Positions 9,244-15,649 of a stretch of 15,663 nt of DNA are shown one piece after another (position 1 is the stretch's first letter; the number at the start of each line of letters is the position of its first letter). The notes below the pieces were generated by a model that did not search any database, was not told the DNA's origin, and saw only the letters and a list, made by a program, of their open reading frames with translations. A program made the position numbers and the translations under genes. Source of the stretch: Zygnema cylindricum (lineage: Eukaryota > Streptophyta > Zygnematophyceae > Zygnematales > Zygnemataceae); the NCBI GenBank assembly GCA_037447655.1, contig JBBHKE010003581.1:64001-79663 (forward strand), given 5' to 3'.

Positions 9244-12200
9244 GTACGGTATATTGTATGATTACAAATGTACTTTTTTTACAGACTGTCTATGTCTGTA
9301 TTTTACTTGATGTTTTGACGTTTTGTCGTTTAGTTTTGATTTTTTCTTCGTATTTGTCGGATTACTGCACTGTCCTTACCTCTGCTATTTTGGACGTTTG
9401 CAGCTCAATGGCGACAAAATGGTCCGTAGCAGTCACGCGACTACAGCACGAGGAATTCAGGTGAGAGTTTACCTCGGTAGTCATCCGTTTTTGTCTTTAT
9501 GTTCCTTCTTTGTACGTCATTAGTCGTTTGTACTTCACAAAAAAAAAGTGATCATTTGTACGTTTCCGCGACAGTCGGGTCCCTCTTGAAACATTGTTTA
9601 CGACTTTATTTGTAATTTCACTAATTCGTTCGAGTAGACGTGACGTGACATAATTTGTCACACCATTCCCCAACTTTGCGTTGTCATTTGTCAAACTCTC
9701 AAATACGCCCACGAGTTTATTGTACGGTAGTCGGAGAATTGAAGGTAAACTAACTAATTAACTATTATACACCTTATAATAGCGATACACGGTGTAATGT
9801 GTTATGTTTACTACAAATAAATGCAAACCATGGGGTTTCGTGGAAGTTGAGAATCATTAGGAGATTGTACATTTAAGTTTGACTGATTATAATATTCAAC
9901 AAACAACGGTATAATAACTTAAACACCAAAATGTTGAAAATAATAAACGACTTCATGCCGTCAAATTGGTTCTTACGTCGTCCTATATCTAATCATTCAT
10001 CTTGGTAATGCACAAGTTTAATTTCCCAACTCACAAAATCAAAGGGAAAAACGACAAGAACCACCTAACATGTAAAAGAAGTGAAATGTGACTCATAACA
10101 TGCTTTTTCCACATGTATCAAAACATTTTTCATGCCTTTTTTTACACGTTTCATTTTTTTTATGTTATATAGGCTTTGTCATATAATTACGGTGTTCAAG
10201 TCAACACGGAGTTCCCCGACATTCCGTGTTACATGCCGGATCGCGACATTGTGATGCCGCCGATTTCGACACGTGGCAAAATTGTTCGTCCGGAAGACAC
10301 GGATCGACCAATCGTGGCGTTGTTCCGTTTCAGTAAAGGACAACATCATGGAGTTCCCATTCCATATTTTAATCATTTTATTCGCAAGGAGTTGTTGGAG
10401 GTGAGAGAGAGGGCGAGAGGGGGAAAGTGAGGGCAAGAGGGAGAGAGGGAGAGAGGGAGAGAGGGGCGAGGACGTGAGAGTGAGAGAGAGAGGGAGAACG
10501 AGGCAGAAGGAAAGAAGGGTAAGTGGTAGTCATGACACATTGAAGAATACGGATTCGGTCTGGATAGGGATTCAAATGGATGGTAAAGTTTGAAATCTGA
10601 AAGCACATGTAATGGAAAAAAAAATCTCTCTTTTAAATTTTAAACTTGCAAAAAACATGAAAATTATTGAATAAATTTTGACTTAGAAGAGTTGGATTAG
10701 GAGCAACAACAAACTAAAGTCCCAAATGTTGATGTAAAGTTCTTAATCATATTCACTTATTAAAACATTTCCTGAATTTTTCTCTCTCTTGTTTTTACAG
10801 TTGTATGAAAATAAAAGCATCGACGGATGGTCTATGGGCGTAAAATCCGAATGGGCGACTCGAAACGATTGGGAGAATTCTATTTTTTGTATTTGCCCTC
10901 CCGGTCATTCCCAATGGACGTCACGTCCCGTAAAAGCGATAGTGGGAGGATGTATTCCTATTAACTTTTACCGAGATCATGACCAACCGTGGCAGGTATA
11001 TAATTTCATTATTTTACTTTTACTTTTATTGTTTTTTATCATAGTTGTTCAATTCGTGCGCATTTTAACTTTTTTCCTATTTTTAAGTAGTATTCGTCGA
11101 TTCTATACTTTTCGTAAATTTCGTTTAGTTTTCGCTATAAGTCATTTTAATTGTACGGAAATCGTCCCATTACCCCCAAAAAATCCTAAAAAAATCATAA
11201 AATGTACGGCAAATATACGAAAATGTAAGAAACTATACGAAAAGTGTACCCTAAAAGTCCTAAAAGTATGTAAAATGTAGGGCAGCTGTACTGATATATA
11301 CGGTATTGTATATACCCTAAAACTGTAAGATCCCCAGTTAAATAACCCTAAAAAGTACATAAATACACGTACACAGTACATAAATGTACGGAGACTTTAA
11401 TGCAATATAGCCTGCATACGGAAATGTACGAGAGTGTACCTTTAAAAGCCTTAAAATCAAAACCGTCAACGTACGGATATATACGGACTTTGTACCTAGA
11501 TGTACGAAAAATAGAACGAAAGTTGTCCTGATATATACGCAAATGTACGAATATGTACCCTAAAAATCCTAAAATCCCTCCTTAAAAAACCCTAAAAGTA
11601 CTAGTATATACGGACACACTACGTAAATGTACAAAAATGTACGGATACATGGTCGGGTACGCATTTGATCAATTTTCGAAAATCGATAGATGCGAATCGT
11701 ACGTATTATTCGTGCGTTCGTTTCGTGCGTAATATGCGATTTGAACAACTATGCTTTTTTTTAAAACTTTTGTTTGATTCAATCTTGCAATTTATTTATA
11801 TCGAATTATCGCAATGTTGAAGGGATTTTTTTTTGTTTTTTTTGTTTTTTGAGGCGCTTGGAAGGATCAACACCATCACAAACTTGTTTTGTCATTTTTT
11901 GAAAAGTAAAGCCTTTTTAAGATTTTTAAAAGTTTTTTCCCCTCATTTTTTGTGTCTTTTTCTTATTTTGTTGTACAGGATGAACTTGAACATAGTCGAT
12001 TCAGTTTAAACGTCGATGCCGATCGACTCGACACACTAAAAACGGTAATTGACACCGTTTTGGAAACACCCGGGAAGCTTCAAGATATGCAAAACGAGCT
12101 GGAAGCAGTCCAGGTAAAACCCGTTTAAACATGTTTAAACCCGTTTAAGCACGTTTAAACCCACGTATTAAAACGTACTCTGTATGTGATTTTTTTTTTT

Positions 12201-12911
12201 TTTTTTTTTTTTTTGTTTCCCAACGCTGGGACTTGTTGTTTCCCTCTTTAGTGAAAAATTTGCTTATTTTTTGAGAGCATTTCTATATTCTTATTTTCTC
12301 TAGGGGATTTAGTTTGAGAAGAGGCGTTTTGTTAAGAGTTTAAACATTAGAGGGAGAGAAGAAGAGGGTGAGGGTGAGGAGAGGGAGAGGGAGAGGAAGA
12401 GGGGAGAGAGAGAGAGGAAGAGGGAGAGGGAGAGGGAGAGAGGAAGAGAAAGAGAGAGTGGAAGAGGGAGAGAGGAAGAGGGAGAGAGTACGTTTTGATG
12501 TTTGAATATCTCTCTACATCAAGATAAGTTTTTTTGGGAATGTCATTTACTTCATCACTTTTTTAACATCAAAAAATAAATTGCAATTTTGGGGTTTTCT
12601 TTTGCAAGAAAAGGTTCCCATATCACATTTGTTTTTGTTTCTCGAGGAAATTTAGTCTCCAAAAAATAATTTTATTCTGGCATTACATTTTGAATTTCTC
12701 TCTTTAGTAATAAATTTTCTGGGAATGATGTTTTTTTATAATCATTTTTTATGCTTCAATAAATAAAACATACCCTTTTTTTTCTTTTTTTTTACAGGAA
12801 GCATTTACTTGGGGCCCGGAACCTACCAATGGGGCACGAGCATATCTTTTGAGATCTTTAAAAAGACGAGCTGCGGCCCTCAAAAAAACAAAATCTTTTA
12901 TAACAATTTAA
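8494..12911 (+). CDS. GT47 exostosin-family glycosyltransferase, six coding exons
   Basis: Joining 8494-9243, 9404-9460, 10173-10400, 10801-10995, 11979-12113 and 12798-12911 gives one open frame of 492 residues, stop TAA at 12909. Seen: FIYVYE at residues 113-118 opening the domain; the family pattern GRDHF...DHGRC at 218-232; RDIVMPP in exon 3; FCICPPGHSQWTSR followed by GCIPI in exon 4, the hallmark sugar-nucleotide-binding segment; and RFSLNV in exon 5. N-glycosylation sequons occur near residues 153, 214 and 349. Known: exostosin/GT47 enzymes are GT-B-fold glycosyltransferases of the Golgi or ER lumen that use nucleotide sugars to build heparan sulfate or plant-type wall polysaccharides. 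Length is normal for the family. Residues 1-110 look like a low-conservation stem. The start is the first ATG in this frame after a stop at 8449; the true N-terminus may lie upstream (see 8359-8493). Donor and acceptor sugars cannot be told. Oddity: Lys390 replaces the usual Glu. The family call is firm; the 5' end is not. Confidence 0.88.
9244..9403 (+). other. GT47 intron 1 (160 nt)
   Basis: Phase-0 GT-AG intron with donor GTACGG and acceptor GTTTGCAG. It is rich in T and in TGTAC/TGTCTGTA words. It contains no other feature. Confidence 0.75.
9404..9460 (+). CDS. GT47 gene, exon 2 (57-nt short exon)
   Basis: This 19-residue exon (residues 251-269) reads LNGDKMVRSSHATTARGIQ. It is bounded by an acceptor ending GTTTGCAG and the donor GTGAGA after CAG. 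It keeps phase 0 on both sides and joins the two longer domain exons. It is too short to be recognised alone. The call rests on splice signals, frame and its position in the family alignment, between the DHGRC signature and the RDIVMPP motif. Confidence 0.72.
9461..10172 (+). other. GT47 intron 2 (712 nt), contains a MITE-end motif
   Basis: Phase-0 GT-AG intron with donor GTGAGA and acceptor TTATATAG. Near 9774-9795 it carries TATAATAGCGATACACGGTGTA. That matches the right terminal repeats of the elements at 793-952 and 2121-2345. No matching left end was found inside the intron, so this is a solo end or a heavily decayed copy. The rest is AT-rich with nothing recognisable. Confidence 0.75.
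9774..9795 (+). repeat. Solo MITE terminal-repeat motif in intron 2
   Basis: AATAGCGATACACGGTGTA shares AATAGCGATACA..GTGTA with the right ends at about 935-952 and 2326-2344. It keeps the terminal TA. The distance from the 5' cluster shows the family is dispersed, not only locally duplicated. Confidence 0.6.
10173..10400 (+). CDS. GT47 gene, exon 3: central exostosin domain
   Basis: The exon gives residues 270-345. The acceptor ends TTATATAG and the donor is GAG followed by GTGAGA. It carries IPCYMPDRDIVMPP, the family's 'Y.PGKD(I/V)V.PP' element at the linker to the C-terminal half of the GT-B fold. After it comes RPIVALFRFSKGQ, matching the usual 'R..L..FRG' strand, although Gly of 'FRG' is replaced by FSKG. 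Codon use and GC are higher than in the flanking introns. Confidence 0.87.
10401..10520 (+). repeat. GA/GGGAGA purine array beginning at a splice donor
   Basis: Imperfect repeats of GAGAGG, GGGAGA and GTGAG run directly from the donor GTGAGAG of intron 3. At least three further GTGAG words (near 10427, 10474 and 10480) are potential decoy donors. The sense RNA is almost pure purine over this stretch. Confidence 0.85.
10401..10800 (+). other. GT47 intron 3 (400 nt), starts with a GA array
   Basis: Phase-0 GT-AG intron. The first ~115 bases are an imperfect purine array (see 10401-10520). The remainder is AT-rich and ends in a pyrimidine tract TTTTTCTCTCTCTTG before TTTTTACAG. Confidence 0.85.
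10801..10995 (+). CDS. GT47 gene, exon 4: nucleotide-sugar-binding signature
   Basis: The exon gives residues 346-410, acceptor TTTTTACAG, donor CAG/GTATAT. It holds the strongest family signature: SIFCICPPGHSQWTSR (about 372-387) and, after PVKAIVG, GCIPI. In most exostosins the segment between reads like VEAI; here the codon at 10933-10935 is AAA (Lys390) instead of Glu. One transition (GAA to AAA) would explain it. The following RDHDQPW corresponds to the 'PF' loop before the 'FS' strand. Confidence 0.9.
10996..11978 (+). other. GT47 intron 4 (983 nt), with GTAC-rich degenerate array
   Basis: Phase-0 GT-AG intron with donor GTATAT and acceptor TTGTACAG. The middle is a degenerate array (11145-11660). 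The final 220 bases are T-rich. Open frames across it are chance products of the low-stop array. Confidence 0.85.
11145..11660 (+). repeat. Degenerate array of TGTACG / ATATACGG / CCCTAAAA words
   Basis: The words TGTACGGA, AATGTACGA, ATATATACGG, TGTACCCTAAAA and TCCTAAAA recur in similar order several times. Examples are near 11195-11275, 11380-11450, 11470-11580 and 11590-11650. This looks like old tandem units of roughly 60-120 bp that have drifted. The word CCCTAAAA equals a telomere-type unit but never occurs in direct tandem, so a telomeric origin is not supported. Confidence 0.65.
11979..12113 (+). CDS. GT47 gene, exon 5: C-terminal exostosin domain
   Basis: The exon gives residues 411-455 (DELEHSRFSLNVDADRLDTL and onward). 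It corresponds to the family pattern 'ldw..fSv.v.e.d...L' and the following helix ending PGKLQDMQNELEAVQ. The acceptor ends TTGTACAG and the donor is CAG/GTAAAA. Phase 0 on both sides. Confidence 0.86.
12121..12160 (+). repeat. Four 10-bp tandem units NNGTTTAAAC
   Basis: The units CCGTTTAAAC, ATGTTTAAAC, CCGTTTAAGC and ACGTTTAAAC follow each other with an exact 10-bp period, about one helical turn, starting 7 bases into intron 5. Three units contain the 8-bp palindrome GTTTAAAC. Confidence 0.85.
12190..12214 (+). repeat. Poly-T run of 25
   Basis: An uninterrupted run of 25 T lies in intron 5. Its length may be unreliable because of sequencing slippage. Confidence 0.9.
12349..12490 (+). repeat. 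GA-rich purine tract in intron 5
   Basis: Imperfect GAGGGAGA / GAGAGGAAGAGG repeats, nearly all purine on the sense strand. They resemble the array at the start of intron 3. Confidence 0.85.
12798..12911 (+). CDS. GT47 gene, exon 6: basic C-terminal tail and stop
   Basis: The last coding exon gives residues 456-492 and ends in TAA at 12909-12911. The acceptor follows a long T-rich tract ending TTTACAG. It begins EAFTW, the usual family position for an aromatic after the last domain helix. It then becomes strongly basic (LKRRAAALKKTK) before a hydrophobic end, FITI. The tail is not conserved in exostosins and I cannot assign it a role. Confidence 0.8.
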   Translation, partial: EAFTWGPEPTNGARAYLLRSLKRRAAALKKTKSFITI

Positions 12912-13545
12912 GTTTTTTTTTTTTTTTCATTTGGTTCTTTTCTTTTCATTTCTTTTCTTTTCTTCATTCCTTTTCTTTTTCTATATTTTCTTGCGATTCA
13001 GTTTTTTTTGTAAAAGTAGAAAATCACAAAATTGTGGGAGCTTTTGTAAAATGGAGATGTTATTTTTTTTTGCTTTTAATTTTTTGGGTTTTTCGGTAAC
13101 TTTTTGGGAAACCTTTATGAAGAAAGTAGGAAAAAAAATGTCTATTTTCTGATCTCAAAAAACTGGAAATTAGAGTTGTTCTTTTGGAAAATTAAAAGGG
13201 ACAAAATGGAGATTAATCGAAATAAGATAATAAAACTTGAAGTTTGGGTATAATAGGGGTGAGAGAAAATTTTGAAAGAAATTTGAAAGAAAATAGAAAG
13301 AAAATCGAAGGAAATTTTTTTCCGGAGAAATTTTACATTGTTGAAAGAAAAATTTGAAGTTCAGACAAGGTTTGTAAAAAAAAAAAAGAGAAAAGAAAAA
13401 AATCCTTTTTATCTTAAAGGTCAATTTAAATAAAATTTCTGTATTTGAACAAAATAAATTAACTATTTTTAACTCTTGGCAACTTAAAATTTTTGTATAT
13501 GTTAAATTTTTGGCATTTTTGGCATTTAAAAAAGAAAAAATAAAT

Positions 13546-13575
13546 AAATAAATATATATAAAAATATATTTATTT
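13546..13575. repeat. AT-only inverted repeat, 12-bp perfect arms
   Basis: AAATAAATATAT (13546-13557) and its exact complement ATATATTTATTT (13564-13575) are separated by 6 bases. With arms made only of A and T in AT-rich DNA, chance is a reasonable explanation. It could form a cruciform, or be part of the 3' end region of the GT47 transcript. Confidence 0.6.
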
Positions 13576-13783
13576 CCTTTTTTGAGGCCGTGTGCCTAAA
13601 AATTGTTTGAAAATACAATAAAACTACAAGATATTATTATTATTTTTTTTAAAAATTAATTTAGTAAAATGGTTAAAAGGGAGGTTAAAGATTTTAATAT
13701 CCCCGAAAAATAAAAAAAACAAAAAAAAAAAAAAATTTCAACCATTTTAAAAATGTTTTGGAAATTAATTTACATTGATGAAT

Positions 13784-13853
13784 GGGAGGAGGTGGAGGGG
13801 GGAGGCTTGGGGAAGGGATGGGGGGAGGGGGAGGGGATGGAGGGAGGGAGGGA
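13784..13853 (+). repeat. G-rich tract, strong G-quadruplex candidate
   Basis: About ten runs of three or more G with loops of 1-4 bases (GGGAGG, GGGGGG, GGGAGGGGGAGGGG and GGGAGGGAGGG) sit on the plus strand between the two convergent genes, about 870 bp past the GT47 stop. It would be G-rich in read-through RNA from the plus gene. Confidence 0.8.
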
Positions 13854-14474
13854 GTAATAGTCTTTTATATATATATATTAGTAGTATCTTTTGAGTATAT
13901 TCATTATAGTATAGTGTATATATATTCAACATATAGTTGCATTTTTCTACCTTGTTGTAACATTATCTCAAGATTCTACCATTTTTTTTTTTTTGTGTCT
14001 TTTGTGGGGCTTTTGAATATCGAAAGCGAAAAAAACTAAGTTTCATTTGTGTTTAAATAAAATATTATTAAAAAGAGGTTTTTTGGGTAAAAATGCCTTT
14101 TAGTCATTATGTTGTAAATTCAAAATTAGTATGCCGCCCATCTTTATTAGCGTTAAAAAATTATTTTAATTTATTTTTACTGCTATTAGTATTATTTTTA
14201 GTATTTTTTTTTATTATTAATGCAAAATTAAAAATATATACAATACCAATTTTAGTCCAGGGATACCTAGAAAGGTTGTAATCCACTTCCTTAAAAAAAA
14301 AAAAAAAAAATCTGCTGTCAACACTATTTTATGATTTTCAACCAAAAAAAGTTGCACCCGAATTACTGTTAGTCTAAATCTCAAGATAATTATTTTTTTA
14401 TTATTACCAAAAAGAAAAAAAAACATTTGATAATATTAACAGAAAAGATATCACCTCATAATTCGCCTCTATTA

Positions 14475-14527
14475 TCGAGGAAAACAAAAGAAAAAACAAA
14501 AAACAAAAGAAAAAACAAAAAAAAAAA
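14475..14527 (+). repeat. A-rich tandem repeat, about 20-bp period
   Basis: The unit ACAAAAGAAAAAACAAAAA occurs at least twice in a row and runs into a poly-A. A further poly-A/AAAG tract follows at 14606-14660. Confidence 0.7.
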
Positions 14528-15153
14528 ATGGATAGTGTATTTTTCTCTCATGTAGGACACACAAATGTTCCGAAAGGGAGTTTCCAAAAACCAAAATTAC
14601 ACTTGAAAAAAAAGAAGAAAAAAAAGAGAGGAAAAAAAAAAAAAAAAAGGAAAAAAGAAAACATACAACGGAATCAAATGCAAAAGGCGATAGAAGGAAA
14701 AATACAAAAAAACAAAACAAAACATTTTGAAGAAGTCATTTTATAAGAACCAAACGATGTCAATTTAACAACAAGATTGAAACACAAAAAATCAGTCACT
14801 AACCTCTTTATATTCTGAGGTTCCTAATTTTTATTTACACTGATTATAAGAACTAAGTCCGACAAAAAAAAAACTGCCTCTATTACTGTACATTTCTCAC
14901 AATGCTTTTCTTTTTTTCCCCTTAAAACACTTCCTATTTCTGTAAACAAAAAGTAAAACCAACTTTTTTAAAACAAAATTTAACAAAATTTTTAGCATTC
15001 AACACCAAATTTAAACACAAAATTTAACAAAAAATTAACACAAATCTAACTCAAACATTTTGACAAAACATTTTTACCATCTACGACAAAGTTTATCCTT
15101 TTCATACCCGTTTTATACTAAAGTGAAAAAAATTGTACAAAAATTCTCGTTTT

Positions 15154-15363
15154 TTACGACAAAATAGACTCCAGAAAAGACGAAATAGCTGAGACGGCCT
15201 CATCATCCATGGCTTCTTGTGAAGTATTCATTTTGGCGAGATCCTTTACACCGACATGTAAACTGTGGTCTCCTCCCTCCACAATATGGAGACTCTTCTC
15301 TACCTTTATTTCCGGAAGATACTCATCTAATAAATCCAGAGGACAAAGTGGGTCTTTCGAACC
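15154..15363 (-). CDS. Alpha/beta hydrolase, TEX30/KANSL3-like, last exon (C-terminus)
   Basis: This minus-strand terminal exon encodes 69 residues and a stop at 15154. It begins GSKDPLCPLDLL and contains LHIVEGGDHSLHVG. In this alpha/beta-hydrolase branch (TEX30, the KANSL3 hydrolase-like domain and the bacterial dienelactone-hydrolase-like relatives), the Asp of 'G(S/T).D.LCP' and the His of 'GGDHS' are the acid and base of the catalytic triad; both are present here (exon residues 4 and 33). The nucleophile Ser lies in exons outside the window. The start is placed after ACGCAG at 15364, giving phase 0 and a Gly at the conserved position. An earlier acceptor after TTTGAG would add METQ. The frame upstream closes at a TAA near 15427, so the repeat-rich sequence beyond is intron. 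Substrate unknown; cytosolic or nuclear by homology, as no signal can be seen. Confidence 0.78.
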   Translation of the reverse strand, partial: GSKDPLCPLDLLDEYLPEIKVEKSLHIVEGGDHSLHVGVKDLAKMNTSQEAMDDEAVSAISSFLESILS

Positions 15364-15375
15364 CTGCGTTTCCAT

Positions 15376-15572
15376 CTCAAACAGTTTCAGTTTCAGTTTC
15401 TGTTTCGGTTTGAATTTCGGTTTTGGTTAAAGTTTCAGTTTCAGTTTAGGTTTCAGTTTCAGTTTCAGTTCCAGTTTTAGTTTTAGTTTCAGGTTTGGTT
15501 TCAATTTTGGTTTCAGTTTAAGCTTTAGTTTCAATTTCAGTCGGTCTCATTTCAGTATTAGTTTCAGTTAAA
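15376..15572 (+). repeat. Degenerate GTTTCA hexamer array
   Basis: About 30 units of GTTTCA with variants GTTTTA, GTTTGG, GTTTCG and GCTTTA run for nearly 200 bp. On the minus strand, which is the sense of the hydrolase gene, this reads as purine-rich TGAAAC units. On the plus strand nearly every unit ends TTTCAG, a splice-acceptor-like word. Confidence 0.85.
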
Positions 15573-15599
15573 AAAAAAATGGATCATAAAATTATTAAA

Positions 15600-15640
15600 G
15601 AACAAAAAAGAAAAAAAGAAAAAAAGAAAAAGAAAGAGAG
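15600..15640 (+). repeat. A-rich AAAAAG tract
   Basis: Irregular A-runs punctuated by G, ending AAAGAGAG. On the hydrolase sense strand it is a CTTTTT pyrimidine tract right after the donor. Confidence 0.8.
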
Positions 15641-15649
15641 GCTCTTTAC

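Larger units (their letters stand above)
12114..12797 (+). other. GT47 intron 5 (684 nt), with three simple-sequence blocks
   Basis: Phase-0 GT-AG intron with donor GTAAAA and acceptor TTTACAG. It holds a 4 x 10-bp repeat at 12121-12160, a run of 25 T at 12190-12214 and a GA-rich tract at 12349-12490. The rest is AT-rich. Confidence 0.85.
12912..15153. other. Convergent intergenic region, low complexity
   Basis: This 2.2-kb region holds both 3' untranslated regions. It contains T-runs just after the GT47 stop, A/G-rich stretches at 13270-13400, the AT inverted repeat, the G-rich tract, poly-A at 14293-14310 and 14606-14650, and AAATTTAACA-like words at 14985-15060. AATAAA-like polyadenylation words exist (for example near 13452 and 13618 on plus, and TTTATT near 14829 for the minus gene), but none can be chosen with confidence. 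Small open frames here are homopolymer products. Confidence 0.65.
15364..15649 (-). other. Alpha/beta hydrolase intron (286 nt) filled by simple repeats
   Basis: GT-AG intron on the minus strand, from donor GTAAAG to acceptor ACGCAG. It is made of a TTTCAG-type hexamer array (plus-strand sense), a short unique segment around 15580-15600 and an A/G tract at 15600-15640. No clear pyrimidine tract precedes the acceptor in the sense strand. Confidence 0.6.

Noticed and set aside
10789-11280. 163-codon open frame reading through exon 4 into intron 4
   Set aside because: The part after 10995 is intron. The family alignment continues in exon 5 after a clean CAG/GTATAT donor.
11142-11660. CCCTAAAA words as an interstitial telomere
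   Set aside because: The words are scattered among other motifs and never in direct tandem, so a telomere relic is not supported.
14472-14746. Lys-rich and Phe-rich open frames on both strands
   Set aside because: They come from poly-A and AAAG tracts; no coding signal.
15209-15430. Plus-strand open frames over the hydrolase exon and hexamer array
   Set aside because: They are antisense to the recognised hydrolase exon and then read Ser-Phe repeats from GTTTCA units.
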